Source: Nectonema munidae (lineage: Eukaryota > Nematomorpha > Nectonematoida > Nectonematidae). From it: 64,000 nucleotides of DNA. Where the stretch lies: the NCBI GenBank assembly GCA_030549495.1, contig JAUIRK010001007.1, positions 519,049-583,048 on the forward strand. Reading direction: 5' to 3'. The notes under the pieces were generated by a model. That model did not search any database. It had not been told where the DNA came from and saw only the letters and a list, made by a program, of their open reading frames with translations. Every line of letters begins with the position of its first letter. Within the stretch, counting starts at the first letter, position 1. Shown here piece by piece: positions 23,400 to 34,132 of this stretch. The position numbers and the translations under genes are program-made.

Positions 23400-24729
23400 A
23401 TTATCTACTCCAAAGTTTGCATATTTGCGAAAATATTATGAGAAGTTCACTATTGATATGCTGCTTGCGTTCTTCGGGTGTCTTCTATACCTTGGACAGT
23501 CCAACGATCAAAAAATCAAAGTTCAAGATCTTTTTTCCGATTCTTTTGGTATTCCATTTTTGAAAGCTGCTATCGGGAGAAACATGTATATTTTGATCAG
23601 TATATTTTTGAGATTTGATGACAAATCCCAAAGAAATCCGAATGATCGAATCTCGCCAGTCAGATACCTTCACGATCACTTCTTCAACACATGTCATACG
23701 TTTTGGACACCTACAGATTCAGTAACAGTTGACGAACAACTTGTTTCATTTAGAGGTGGATGTCCAGTCAAGATTTATGATCCCAAAAAACCCGGCCACT
23801 ACGGAATTAAATTCTATCACATCAATGATTCAAAAAGTTATTATTGCCTGAAACCAGAAATATATGTTCCAGGTGTTGGTGAAAACTACTTCTCTGGCAA
23901 TGAGATCGTAAAGAGACTAGTAAGGCTTTCTGAAATACCAATTGGCTGTGGTGTATTCACAGACCGATTTTTCACTGATCACAATTTAGCTGAATGGATA
24001 TCGGAGAAAAACCTGACAATTTGTGGAACTGTAAAAGCAAACCGACGATTTGTCCCTGGAATTTTAAGACCGCAATATCTGAAGACGTTGAAGTTGCAAG
24101 AATGTGAAAGTAGAATAATTTATTCAAAGTATGCTTCCCTTGCTGCCTACATTCCTATGAGGCACGCTACCAAAAATTTTAAAGTCGTTTATGTTCTTTC
24201 ATCTCAACACTCTACAAGCCTGGAGTTGATTGGAGATAAGCAAAAACCTGAGTCATTTATAGCGTACAATGAGTCAAAAAGTGGAGTTGATGTTTCTAAT
24301 CGAATGATTAGATTATATCGCTCCTACAAACCTATAAGAAGATGGTCTTCAGCCGTTTTTTCCAATTATCTAGACATATCAGCCTTAAATGCAATGATTA
24401 TTCTGAACTACAATTGTCCAGAAAGCATTTATTCTGCGACAAAGAAAGGTGGAAGAAAGATGTTTTTGAAAGCTTTAGCAAAAGAACTTTGCTACAACTC
24501 GATGAAACTACGTTCGAATATTCAAGAAATAAATTCCAAAACAAAATCTCTTTTGAGTTTTTATGGGTTTGAGGAAAGCAAAGACTCGTCTCCTGTTTCA
24601 AGTAGTAAAAGAGTTTTTTGCACATTTTGCCCTACTTCAAAAAAAAGTAGAACGACAAGACATTGCCAGAAATGTAAAAAGGGCGTCTGCAAGCATCATT
24701 CATACTCGATTTGTCCAAATTGTAAATAG
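23400..24729 (+). CDS. piggyBac transposase, exon 2 (catalytic domain and zinc finger)
   Basis: Acceptor TTTAATTTAG|A at 23400, then an uninterrupted frame to the stop at 24729. The DDE_Tnp_1_7 fold is recognisable throughout (RKYYEKFTIDMLLAFFGCL, VRYLHDHFF). The three catalytic aspartates are visible in SVTVDEQLVSFRG, GVFTDRFFTDHNLAEW and SKSGVDVSNRMIRLY. The C-terminus has the cysteine-rich zinc-binding end seen in piggyBac proteins (CTFCP, RHCQKCKKGVCKHH, CPNC), which binds the element's ends. With exon 1 the protein would be about 557 residues, normal for the family. It cuts the element out and inserts it at TTAA sites by a hairpin mechanism. It looks whole, so recent activity is plausible. 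Confidence 0.9.
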
Positions 24730-25076
24730 AAGACATATTTACTGTTGCATTTTTGTATAAAATTCTGCTTAGCTTGATTTTTTCATATTAAACTTTGTGT
24801 GTACTCTTTGATCTTTTCTACATACTTTTACAGGAAATTTTTTTTTTCTCAAAATTTGTCTCAGAGCATTGAAAAGTGTGTTTTTGAAAAATACATAGTG
24901 TTAAAAAAGTTTCAAGGATTTTAAGTTTTTTGAAATTCAATTTTTAAGTTGGGGGTGGAGTAAAACTCCATATGGGCGTCATGCGAAGGTTTTCAAAATA
25001 CTCTGTCAAACTTTTAGCTAAAAATCATTAATTTCATTTAACTTTTAACTAAGAGAATCGATGAAAATTAAACAAC

Positions 25077-25465
25077 TTATTATTATATTTAACATATTAG
25101 TTTACTAACCAAAATAATACAAATCAAATTACAACTCTAAGCTACCTCAAGCAAAAAAAATAAAGCATAATTAATAAATATTTAAATGATACAACTCACT
25201 AATTGTCTGATTTACAAAATTCGCTAACGCCATTTTTCATTGAGTTGCAAATAAAAATCTTTCACTTTCCCAAGCTTAAATTCAGAGTAAGAAGAATAAA
25301 TAATAACAAATGCTATCGAAATATTTGTATACTTTTTATAAAAAAAAAAATTAGGATTTAAAAGAGGTCTGACATTTCACAAATTTTAAAGAATCTATAA
25401 TTAGAGCTAAAAAAATTTTTAAGACTAATCTTTTGTTTTCTTTTTCAATGCAATTTTATACATAA
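25077..25465. other. AT-rich intron, nothing recognised
   Basis: Short AT-rich spacer between LINE copy 1 and the next repeat. Confidence 0.4.
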
Positions 25466-26475
25466 TTTTAGTTCTATTTTGTCCTTTTGCAGTTCTATTT
25501 TCTCTTTTTTAATTCTAATTTGTCCTTTTGCCATTCTGTTTCCCTCATTTTTTAAATTTTTTAATATTTTTGATTTAAAATTTTTTGATATTTTGACTAT
25601 TTACACTAACAATTTTTTTTTATTTTTTGCAGAAAATCTGAAACTAAATCATTTAAAATTTTTATTATTTTGCAAATAAATCTTATTTTCCTTCATTAAC
25701 TTTTTCAAATACTAAATTTAAAATATGATATCAATATATTTTATATATAAATATAACAAATGAAAAACTAAAATTTAAAAAAGATGAAGGAAATAGAATT
25801 GCCAAAATTCAAAATATAATTGGGAAAAGACAAATTAGAATTGCAAAAAAACAAAATTGAATTGCAAAAGACAAATTAGAAATGCAAAATGACAAAATCC
25901 GACTAAAAATGGTGTATAGTAACGATTTTCCATTTCTTGCGACACATGTGTAACACTGATGCTCAAAACAAGATCTTTCCGTCCGAATTACACGCCATAC
26001 TGAATTAAGATATTTCAAATGGATCGCTGTTAACTTCATCCCACTAGATGTCTCATTGTTTACCGTTAAAATTCTAAAAGAATACCTTTCGTTTTAAATA
26101 GCCTTGTTACGTCTTAGTCGTCTACAAGTCTCTTTTTCAATTCTATCTGAATTTAAATTTTCGATTTGGTTGTGCTTAAATCGTTTTTGCACGTGTCATT
26201 TTATTTAAATATTTGTTTGATGTCTAACATTATTTTCAGATTAAATTTTTAACAAGTAAATCATTTCAAATTTTATTATTTCTTCAATAATTTTTTATTA
26301 TTTATTTCTATAATTACAAAAATTTTCCACTTTGATATTGCAATATCTTTTTAATTGACTTTTAATATTATTTCAAATTACACATGCGCTTATATTCAGT
26401 TAGAATTGCAAAAAGACGAAATAGAATTGCGAAAAATGAAAATAGAATTGCAAATGGACAAAATAGAACTAAAAA
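25466..26475. mobile_element. MULE-like non-autonomous element with 21-bp tandem-unit ends
   Basis: The left end is made of 21-bp units of the type AGTTCTATTTTGTCCTTTTGC. The right end holds the inverted version (AGAATTGCAAATGGACAAAAT, about four units). A further array of about five units in right-hand orientation lies at 25795-25905, so an array has been duplicated inward or one element sits in another. No transposase is encoded. The architecture matches that of MULE A and MULE B in this window, with a different unit. Confidence 0.6.
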
Positions 26476-26724
26476 GGGTTTAGATTTGTTAAAATCTTTT
26501 ATTGACCCAATTTTTATGTAAATAAAAAAATTTAAGTAATAATAAGAAATTAAATTTTGAATTTCATTAAATGATAAAAAAAAGTTAACTTTTGGAAAAT
26601 CAAATACAAATAATCCCTTAATTGTATTTAAAAATAGCTAAAATTTTTATGAAAGGTCTTAGTCTTATCTTAAAAGTGTTCTGTTTCAAGATATAAGTGT
26701 GTTTTTAACAAAAAAATTTTAAAA

Positions 26725-26795
26725 CTCTCCGTGTAGCCCTCCAATTTTTCTGTCGACCCTTGCTTGTCCACATGGACCCCGTTGCCAAATCCTGT
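26725..26795 (-). repeat. hAT-type element end (fragment)
   Basis: Read backwards: CAGGATTTGGCAACGGGGTC then CATGTGGACAAGC, an end of the 'ggtccatgtgg' hAT group seen at 6965 and 62702. The partner end is not identified. Confidence 0.4.
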
Positions 26796-26899
26796 TCTAA
26801 ATAGTTATAATACCTTAAATACATCGTCTTATTTTTCATTTGTTTTAAAAAATCAAGATTTTGCGAAGATATACATTTATTTCGATTTTTTGAACTTAT

Positions 26900-27012
26900 A
26901 GGTAAAGGTAGGGAGGGTGAGGTGTTTTCATCGAAAAATCAGGCTTGATGCGGGATCGAACCCAAGACTTTGAGTTATCGAATCCAGAATCTAACCAACA
27001 TTACTCACGCCT
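26900..27012 (-). repeat. tRNA-derived SINE, copy 1
   Basis: The minus strand contains a B box GGTTCGATCCC and, about 30 bases upstream, an A-box-like TTGGTTAGATTCTGG. The body then runs to GATGAAAACACCTCACC. The same layout and a similar tail occur at 58800-58970, so this is a dispersed family with internal RNA polymerase III promoter motifs rather than a tRNA gene. Confidence 0.65.
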
Positions 27013-27171
27013 TCATTTATAATAATAAATGAAAAAAAAGTAAAAATACTTATTTTCTTTCTTAAGAATTTGAAAGCATTGAAATGCATCGTATTATAAA
27101 ATCAAGATTTTGCGAAGTTTTAACTTTTGTTTAAAACTTTTTTTGATTTAAGTTTTTTTGTTCGAATTAAG

Positions 27172-27306
27172 CGAATGTTCTGGAATGTATCGTTAACACG
27201 AACAAAGGTTGTGGACGAAACGAGATATGCACAACGTACAATGGGAAAAATGTTTGCTTGTGTCCACACCCTTTCGAACGAAATCTTGAATCCGGTTTCT
27301 GCACGA
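27172..27306 (+). CDS. EGF-SEA gene, exon with EGF module 3
   Basis: A phase 1-1 exon between GAATTAAG and GTAAAT. It encodes one EGF module beginning NVLECIVNTNKGCGRNEIC and ending CPHPFERNLESGFC, with cysteine spacing C-x8-C-x5-C-x8-C-x1-C-x13-C. The next EGF exon begins 61 bp later, so the two modules form a compact pair. No calcium-binding consensus (D-x-D/N-E) precedes the first cysteine. Confidence 0.85.
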
Positions 27307-27367
27307 GTAAATGCACATATGGTATTTCCACTTCTGCACGCTCTCATGCTCTTTTCTGTTCTTTCAG

Positions 27368-27511
27368 TTTCTGCCACCCGCTGTGACTTGAGGCGCAACA
27401 GGCAGTGCGGTGCGTATGAATACTGCAAGAGGGTTGGCATTGACCTCATTTGGGGTGTTTGTGCTTGTTCAACCGGCTTCGTTAGAGACACAACCACTGG
27501 CTTTTGTAAAG
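27368..27511 (+). CDS. EGF-SEA gene, exon with EGF module 4
   Basis: A phase 1-1 exon after a strong TTTCTGTTCTTTCAG acceptor, ending at AAAG|GTAATT. It encodes one EGF module from TRCDLRRNRQCGAYEYC to CACSTGFVRDTTTGFC. The C3-C4 loop is a little longer than in its neighbours (11 residues), and the F-x-R-D finish resembles module 3. The 61-bp upstream intron shows that this genome uses very short introns alongside multi-kilobase ones. Confidence 0.88.
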
Positions 27512-28768
27512 GTAATTTTCATTTTTTGCTTCTTTACTTAAGCCATTTTGGCACTAAACCTTTTCAAATTCAAATGAGCACTAATCAACTTCAACGCTTG
27601 TATCAGTTAATGATATCCAAGTTACGAAATTACTTTAAACAAAAAATAGAATCTTAATCAATTTAGACAAAGAAAACTTTATTTTTCACTTTAAAAATAA
27701 TTAAAATTTCATTTGATAAAAGTTTTGCAAATGCCATCTCCCTATTTTGAATTACTTGTGAGCCGCTTTGAATTTTAGAATTTTGTCTGTTGATTTGTTG
27801 CTATTAGCAGAGTATACAATTTTAATAATAGCTCCAGAAATTGTTCTTCTAATTCACGAAGTCCAAATGCGAATATTGAAGCGTCGAATTTTTTGTTCCA
27901 AAATAAATGTGATTTTTCCAGTTTGTTTTTTTCACTATCCTTTATTTAATTTGCCGATTATTTTTGTATTTGGATAAAAATTTGAGCTATATCACGCATT
28001 TCTAAAAAAAAAATACAAATTTTTGGTTAAAAATAAGGTTTTTTTTAGTTTAATTTAATTAAAATAAATGTATAAAAAGTCATTTTTGGTGATAAAAAAT
28101 TTAAGAAAATTTGTATTTTTCAGTACCTACTTTGCAAATAGAATAGAAAAACTATGGAGTAAGATAAAACACGCATCTTTTTTTGAAATTCAAAAGAAAT
28201 ACCTTGAGATTTAAAGAATCTTTGAGATAAAGACTGTAAAGCGCATGTCTTCACATTTTTAGTTACTTGTTTCTAAAATTTTGAATAGAATAGAAATGAA
28301 AGTTTTTTCGATGAGAAACAAAATTTTTGCTTCTATTTTAAACAGAGCTTCAAACTTGTTTCATTTTGGGTATGTAGGAACTAAAATTATTAGATTTCCT
28401 TAGTTAGATAGTTAGGAAGAAGAAGAAATTTATGAAGGAAAATAAATTTTGAGTAATTTCATTCATATAAGAAATGCAAGACATTAATTATGAGTAAAGT
28501 TAAAATCAATTGTAATAATAGACGAAATGTAGGAGGATAACAAAAATATTGAAGACAAAGTTTCTGCACACAAAGGTGTATTATGTGACGTGCGTAATCT
28601 TCGTTCGGAATTTACGCCAATTCCGGTTTATACAAAATATTTGTGAAGAAAAAGAGAGAAAAATTTGCGACAAAAATAAATATCTCGCTTTATTCAAGAT
28701 TTGCGTTTTCTCAACTTCCGATTGATGCAAGCTCTTCCCGGATAACATTTTCTTGACTTGTATTTAAG
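27512..28768. other. AT-rich intron, nothing recognised
   Basis: No exon. The GAAGAAGAAGAAATTTATGAA stretch near 28419 resembles a LINE 3' tail, but there is no coding remnant next to it. Confidence 0.4.
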
Positions 28769-28906
28769 TTTTGGTGAAGGAGAGGTGTACCTTGGTCACA
28801 AATTATGGATGCAAACAAAATGAAAAGTGTGTCTTCTTGAATAATTCCTACAATTGCGTCTGCAAATCTGGATTCTCTCGTCATGAAATAAACCGGGATT
28901 GCCAAA
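28769..28906 (+). CDS. EGF-SEA gene, exon with EGF module 5
   Basis: A phase 1-1 exon (acceptor TTGTATTTAAG, donor A|GTATTT). It encodes one EGF module beginning RCTLVTNYGCKQNEKC and ending CVCKSGFSRHEINRDC. The 'nyGC...EkCvf...ny.CvCksGf' pattern is close to module 6, suggesting the central modules arose by exon duplication. Confidence 0.85.
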
Positions 28907-29309
28907 GTATTTCAACTACTATTTTAATAAGGATCATGGCTTCTACACCGATGCCTTTTTTTAAACTCTAAGAAATTGGGTCTCTGAAGAAAATTCATTT
29001 GAAGTATGTAGTTATGAACAAAGGTAAATATCATTAGAGTATTGCTGTAATGACGATTTATAAACTTAATAGTTCGTGTTTGAAAAACAATTTTATCAAT
29101 ATCCAATCTAAAAAGTTTTACCATCAAGTTTAGTTCTTATTTTTTAATTGAGCGATAAATAAAGAACAGAAAATCTTAGCACCATCCCTTTTTAACCATC
29201 AATTATGCTTTATTTCGCATTCATCCTTTTTAATAAACGTATTTTTTGTCTTTGTTCTGTTTTCTCATTCTTCATCATTTTTCTTCCGTTCACCATTATA
29301 TAACTTATT
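28907..29309. other. AT-rich intron, nothing recognised
   Basis: Short intron segment before the TTAA MITE; 29450-29892 is similar. Confidence 0.4.
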
Positions 29310-29449
29310 TTAACCCATTTACGGCCAATGTTCCTATTTTGGAACATAAGTAATTTCATCTTCGTCTGCTTTTTTCAATGACTTTGAATATAAATCGTCT
29401 GCATTTTTTTTTAGATATTGTCTGCTTTGCTTGGTCTTAAATGGGTTAA
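29310..29449 (+). repeat. TTAA-flanked MITE (piggyBac-type), copy 2
   Basis: Starts TTAACCCATTTACGGCC and ends TTAAATGGGTTAA. It contains CGTCTGC three times and the palindrome-like TTCCTATTTTGGAACA. Near-identical to the copy at 50877-50989, so the family was recently mobile. Its ends do not match the piggyBac element at 20785, so another transposase moved it. Confidence 0.8.
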
Positions 29450-29892
29450 GCGCTTATTAAAAATGTGTACATCATTTTCTAAAGTATCCACAATAATCTT
29501 TCAAAATACACATGTGTTAAATGGAAAAATGAGGATTTAATTTCAAATAGCAACAATTCTTTAAAAGGACATATATATAATAATTATTGATTTCACAACG
29601 GACTGCAGGACGAGATTTACTATGTCAAGGCAAGGACATAGAAGATCCATCGTGGACTACTTAGACTCAATATCTTTTAACTAGAGTTATCAACGATAAG
29701 AAATTCATGCCTTAACATGAAAATCATTGCCTTACAAATTGACTCATTTTCAGTAAATTCCGGCTTATTCAACTATAAATAAGTCAAATACCAAAAGTTG
29801 CAATAAATCCGTTTGTTGTATATTTACGCCTGACTCCAATTGCTTAAAGTCAAACTTTTTCTAATTCAAATCATTTTTAATTCGAAACACCC

Positions 29893-32302
29893 AAGGGTGG
29901 TCCAAAAAACTGAAAATGATAATTCTCTCTCTCCACAGGGCTAATTTTATTACACTTCATGAAAAGGAATTACATGCAAAATTTCGTCTCTCTATCTCAT
30001 CATTTAGGGGTCGCCCCATTTTTTACTTTTTCTTCATCAGGTTGGTCTTTGAGGGTGTCGGAATGGCCATTCGGTGTTCGTGAACGAGACGGAAGATGAA
30101 TTGCTTCTGATCCTCATCCTTCGTCAGCGTCGCATTGTACGCCTCTACCAGGGCCACTCCACGTTCAGCTGCGTCGTTCACCACTCTCAGGCTTTTGGCT
30201 CTGGCCTGAAAGTCCTCGTACAGCTTGTCGCCCTTCCAAGTCAAAGGATCCATCTGCAGGAAGCCCTGCTTCGCTTCCTGGGCTCCGCCTTTCTTCAGGA
30301 CGTCAAAAACACGATACGACCTTTTGGTGAAGAAGGCATCAAGGCGGATGTCCCGTGTGTCTTTGATTTTTGCCCGGCGTGGGTGATCTTCAATCGGATT
30401 TTCCGTCTTCATCCGGGTCACGCAGTCAGCCTTCATCTTGTCTGGAACCCGGTCGTCCAACAGGGAAAAGCCGACCAAGTCTTCCGCCAAGTACCAGAGA
30501 TGCCGTTGGAGGGCATTGCTCGCGGTTGCAGCGACGTTTATCTTGTTTGTGTACTTCTGGAGTTCAGCCAGCATTATGATGTCGTTGTGTGGGGCGTGGG
30601 ATGACAGAGGAGCTTCGTGCCAAAAGAGGACATACACGAGGGCAATGAACAGCGCCATGACAGTCACATTCCGCTCCTCTCGTTTCGTTGTCAGTGAATG
30701 ACACCAGGGTCACGAAACGATGGTTGAGTCGTTGTGCCCCCTCCGAGGAACAGGGCTGCGAGCTGCAAGAACTCGAAGTAGTCCTCGCGCGGACACTTCG
30801 TTGGATCAGCCAGGGCAGATGCCAGGTAATTCTTTATCTGGGAGCGGAGCTGCTCCAGATGTCCTTCGAAGAGGGTATCCTCAGCCACTGTGTACCCTTG
30901 CTGGTTGATGGTCGGCCACTCCTTCTGGAAACGCTTGAAAAGGGCGACTTCCGGACCTCCAGTGTCCCCAAAGACGACTCGAAAGATGTGAGAGAGGCAT
31001 GCCAACATCGCCAACTCCCTTCTAAGACCTTCTTTGATCCGGGCGCATGCGCCCTTGTGGAGGCCAGTGTTGCTTGCAGTTGTATCAAAGACCAATCCGA
31101 CTACTTCATCGCGAATCTTCAGGCTGCAGCCTGAGCTTCTCCAGTACTTCGGGCAGCGCTTGGAATACCCAGCAACTTCTCGAATCCTTGACCGGTTACC
31201 AGAATCGCAACCCTCTCCACTGTCATCCCTCCCATCTCCTGCAGCATTTTCCCGTCCCAATGCAGGAGAAGGAGACCAGCTGCGTGAAACTTCTTCCGTG
31301 CTTCTTCATCTTGGATTTGGCGTGTGTGACTACGCGACCGCCGTATAGAACTTCGGGACAACGTCAGTTCAGAAATATCGTGGCCCAGGGCTTGTGCAAC
31401 AGCGCCAGTGACGAACGCAGCACCACGATCTGGGAGATTGACTCTATCTAAGGCGCCGACGACTTCAGGAGATGTGATGATGTTCTTGGGCCTCTTTGCA
31501 GGAGAACCAGATGTACAGGCAGAAGTTGAAGGTCGGTAGTCGTCATCAGCCTGTGACTCCTCCGACGATGTGGAGCTGAAACTGAAGGCAGCAGCGGCCC
31601 CTTGAACTTTGACCTCTCGTTCGTCGTATCTCCGCTTGAGAGCAGCTTCTTGCTCATTTCTCTTCCCACGCCTGGCCTCGACTCCAGATTTCTTTGCGTC
31701 GATCCCTGCAATGCTGCACGAGAAGACGTCCTCACGCTGCATTCGTTGGTCGTGGTCTGGAGGGCATCGCTTGTGGCAACATCGAAGAGATCCTGAAGGT
31801 CATCCAGGAACATCTTCTCTTTGACACGGTCCTACTCTCGCCCACGAGTCCTGTGTTTCTTGAGCGCTTGGTATTTGTTGTGGGTTCCTCGAAGTTTCCT
31901 GACGCAAGCATCCACCCGCTGTGTCGGTATCCTGGCCCTCTTCCATACGGTGAGGACCTTGCCACATGCCAAGTTCAGGCCTTCCATGACGGTCTTCTTT
32001 TCCACGACGTGATGGAACAGGTACAATGACAGCACATCCCGCTTTCTTGGAAGTCGGGCACATGACAGGGAATCAACAGGCTTCCCGAGAAGCCAACACT
32101 CGGGGCTCGAACGATTACTGGTTGCCATATCCTGAAAATAAGAAGAAAAATGAAAAGATTAAAAGTGGGGCGACCTCTAAATATCATTGTATTGTGATGA
32201 AATTTTGCACACAAGGAGAAGAATGCAACACGAAAACAATCAGTGGTGTGGAGAAAGGATTAGTGCACTATGAAATTTTACCCCCCGTTCTGGACCACAA
32301 AG
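29893..32302 (-). mobile_element. GC-rich TIR DNA transposon of unclassified family
   Basis: A block of about 2.4 kb whose middle (30010-32130) is far richer in G+C than everything around it. Both ends carry similar inverted sequences over about 110-130 bp. They share GGTGGTCCA/TGTGGTCCA at the tip, CTCTCCACA, GCAAAATTTC and, next to the gene, TTTAGGGGTCGCCCCA/TTTAGAGGTCGCCCCA. One minus-strand gene fills the space between. The composition contrast and long ends fit a fairly recent arrival, perhaps by horizontal transfer. It lies in the intron between EGF modules 5 and 6. A clean target duplication is not visible. Confidence 0.7.
30023..32128 (-). pseudogene. Transposase-like gene of the GC-rich element
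   Basis: A minus-strand gene of roughly 650 codons, in about four overlapping blocks, so the frame is broken in about three places. I recognise the family from multicopy unannotated proteins of crustaceans, aphids and Hydra. Diagnostic stretches are LFDVATSDALQT, VFDTTASNTGLHKGAC, VALFKRFQKEWPTINQ, KCPREDYFEFLQLAALFLGG, FIALVYVLFWHEAPLSSHAP and LQRHLWYLAEDLVGFSL. 'FDTTASNTG' recalls the second-strand aspartate region of RNase-H-like transposases such as hAT, but that is inference. The start is taken at ATG 32128, just after a TTATTTTCAG acceptor-like sequence, so a leader exon is possible. Confidence 0.7.
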
Positions 32303-32385
32303 AAAGATATTGTCTTTCTCATCATTAAAATTCTTAAGACTTTTAGTTATACTATAATTTGGTATTTCTAGGATTTTTTTAATAG

Positions 32386-32547
32386 AAAGGATTTTTTATT
32401 GCAAAATGGAGGACGTTGATATCCACGGGGAAAATAAAATAAACTGTTTAGACTCTATAGAAGTTTTGAAAAGAAAAGATCCTCATATATACAATAAACC
32501 ATATGTTATGTCATCTGTGCAGCGAGACATCAGGAACTGCAAAATTT
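32386..32547 (+). CDS. Candidate exon between EGF modules 5 and 6
   Basis: Acceptor TTTTTTTAATAG, donor T|GTACGT, phase 1-1, followed by a 57-bp intron before EGF module 6. This fits the phases of the gene and its habit of short introns. It would encode about 53 residues with three cysteines (RIFYCKMEDVDIHG to SSVQRDIRNCKI). The cysteine pattern is not EGF and I recognise no domain. If it is skipped, modules 5 and 6 still join in frame, so it could be alternative. Confidence 0.4.
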
Positions 32548-32604
32548 GTACGTATTAATTCTAGCGATCTTTGTTAAATACCATTGTTTGCATTAATCTG
32601 ATAG

Positions 32605-32739
32605 GAGTGGAGAGGAGTTGTAGAGTGGGTTCAGTTGAGGATTGTGGAGAAAATGAAGTTTGCAAGTTTTCAAATGAGGAATATTCTTGCGCGTGCAAAA
32701 TTGGCTACACCAAAAATACTCTTTCGGGAAAGTGTGAAA
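32605..32739 (+). CDS. EGF-SEA gene, exon with EGF module 6
   Basis: A phase 1-1 exon (acceptor CTGATAG, donor A|GTAAGT). It encodes one EGF module beginning SCRVGSVEDCGENEVC and ending CACKIGYTKNTLSGKC, the last module before the SEA domain. The closest relative in the window is module 5. Confidence 0.87.
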
Positions 32740-34040
32740 GTAAGTTTTATATTTATCATTCTTGTACGCAAATCGTGACTTATGTTGCGTTCGAAAAGAA
32801 ATTTCTTCCAGATTCTCTTCCCTTTTTTCGTGTGTAAACGTGTTTCGGAATTATAAAGTATGGAACGGTATCGACATTTTGGAAAAAATAGATAACAACA
32901 TAATGGAAGATGAGTAAATGAAATTAGTTTACCGTTTTTTACGCTTTTTACAGCTCGAAAATGTCATTTTTAAAATATAATTTCAAAAAATGAAACTTTT
33001 TAATTTTCTAGATTAGAGATTTATAGCACACTCGAATAAAGATTACTTTTTTTTTTAATAAACTGTCGTAGCCAACAAAATTAAGAAAGTTTTAATTTTT
33101 GAAAATATATATTAAAATGACAATAAGTAAGAAAAAAGCCTAAAATATTTCTTATTCTTAGTAGCGTTAAGTTAGAAAATATAATCTAATTCGATTTTTC
33201 CAGTAATGTTTTTAAATTCTAACATAACCCCAAAAATCAAATTTCTAAGTTCTTTCAAATTTGTTTGTTATACAAGAAAGAAGTTTAAAATAATTAATTT
33301 TAAAATTATTTTTAAAATATTGTCATCACTTATTCTACAACTAGATTTTAAGTTATCCTTATAAAAAATCTATTTCAGTTTATTTTTTCTTTGTTTCTTT
33401 TTGCATTAATAACTGCTTTTCATATTGGTGCAAAATTGCCTCATTAATTTCGTTTTATAACACGAATAGTTCTCAAAAGCTATTCTAATATTTGTAAAAA
33501 AAATCGAATAATAATTTTAACATTTTAAAATAAAAAAATAAAGTAAAACAAATTTGAAAAATGTTTTAAAAAAGTTATTTAATTATTATTTATACATTTC
33601 TTTCATTCTAAAATAATATCTTTTAAAATCAAAATGATGTTAAATTAAAAAAAAAACTGGTACCCAAACAAAAAGTCCAAATCTCTTTTCAAAAACCCTT
33701 ATAAATTTAATTGAAAAGAAATTCAAGTTATTATGCCAACAAAAGTAAAATTTTATTATTAATAATAATTTTGTAAGATTTTGTAAGAATATTAGAATTT
33801 AACTAACGAATGGCAAGTTTTTAACATAGTCTATAAACAATATAAAATCTATTTCATTTTATGAATAATTCTTTTAATGGAACATTTTCTACCTTTCCAT
33901 TGAAGATCATAAATTAGTTCATTTGATTCACGATCTAATCACCAAAAAAAATTATCTTTACTTTTGAATGAGCTAGTTAACTACTTAAAGTGCTATGCAA
34001 GATTCTTTCATGTGACTTGTTTTGCAACTATTCCCTAGTT
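32740..34040. other. AT-rich intron, nothing recognised
   Basis: Very AT-rich; no exon or named repeat. Confidence 0.4.
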
Positions 34041-34132
34041 TAAGCATAATTTCATCTTCGTCTGCTTTTTTCAATGAGTTTGAATATAAATCGTCTGCGT
34101 TTTTTTAAATATCGTCTGATTTCTATGGTTAA
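34041..34132 (+). repeat. TTAA MITE family, partial copy
   Basis: Matches the middle of the 29310 and 50877 copies (TTTCATCTTCGTCTGC, TATAAATCGTCTGCG, ATATCGTCTG) but lacks the intact TTAACCC ends. Confidence 0.65.

Larger units (their letters stand above)
20785..24989 (+). mobile_element. piggyBac-type transposon, about 4.2 kb, nested in the LINE
   Basis: Both ends carry the inverted sequence CCTTCGCATGACGCCC (20785-20800; reverse copy ending at 24989). Weaker subterminal similarity follows (TTTTACTCCAC near each end). It holds one spliced transposase gene. Comparison with LINE copy 2 shows about 28 bp of target missing. That missing stretch contains a TTAA (52325-52328 in copy 2), the usual piggyBac target, so the flanking TTAA pair has been lost. 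Confidence 0.8.
18728..25076 (-). mobile_element. RTE-like LINE copy 1 with 3' flank, split by piggyBac
   Basis: Reverse orientation and near-identical to 52234-54405. The parts outside the piggyBac insertion (18728-20784 and 24990-25076) total about 2.14 kb against 2.17 kb for copy 2. The difference of about 28 bp lies at the insertion point. The minus strand encodes an RTE-type reverse transcriptase in pieces: the N-terminal 'finger' part (20793-20506), the palm with FADDLVILA (20362-20078), and the C-terminus ending in a lysine run near 19390. Peptide differences from copy 2 are few (Y for S after KA, T for P in ERI-IDW, V for G in LHQ-SAL). The similarity extends about 650 bp beyond the LINE 3' end, which argues for duplication of a DNA segment. 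Confidence 0.85.

Noticed and set aside
26900-27012. Possible tRNA gene (B box GGTTCGATCCC)
   Set aside because: The body does not fold as a clover-leaf on inspection, and a second copy at 58.8 kb with a common non-tRNA tail marks it as a SINE.
30074-31348. Several long + strand frames at 30.1-32.0 kb
   Set aside because: They are shadows of the minus-strand gene in the GC-rich element. The recognisable family motifs are all on the minus strand.
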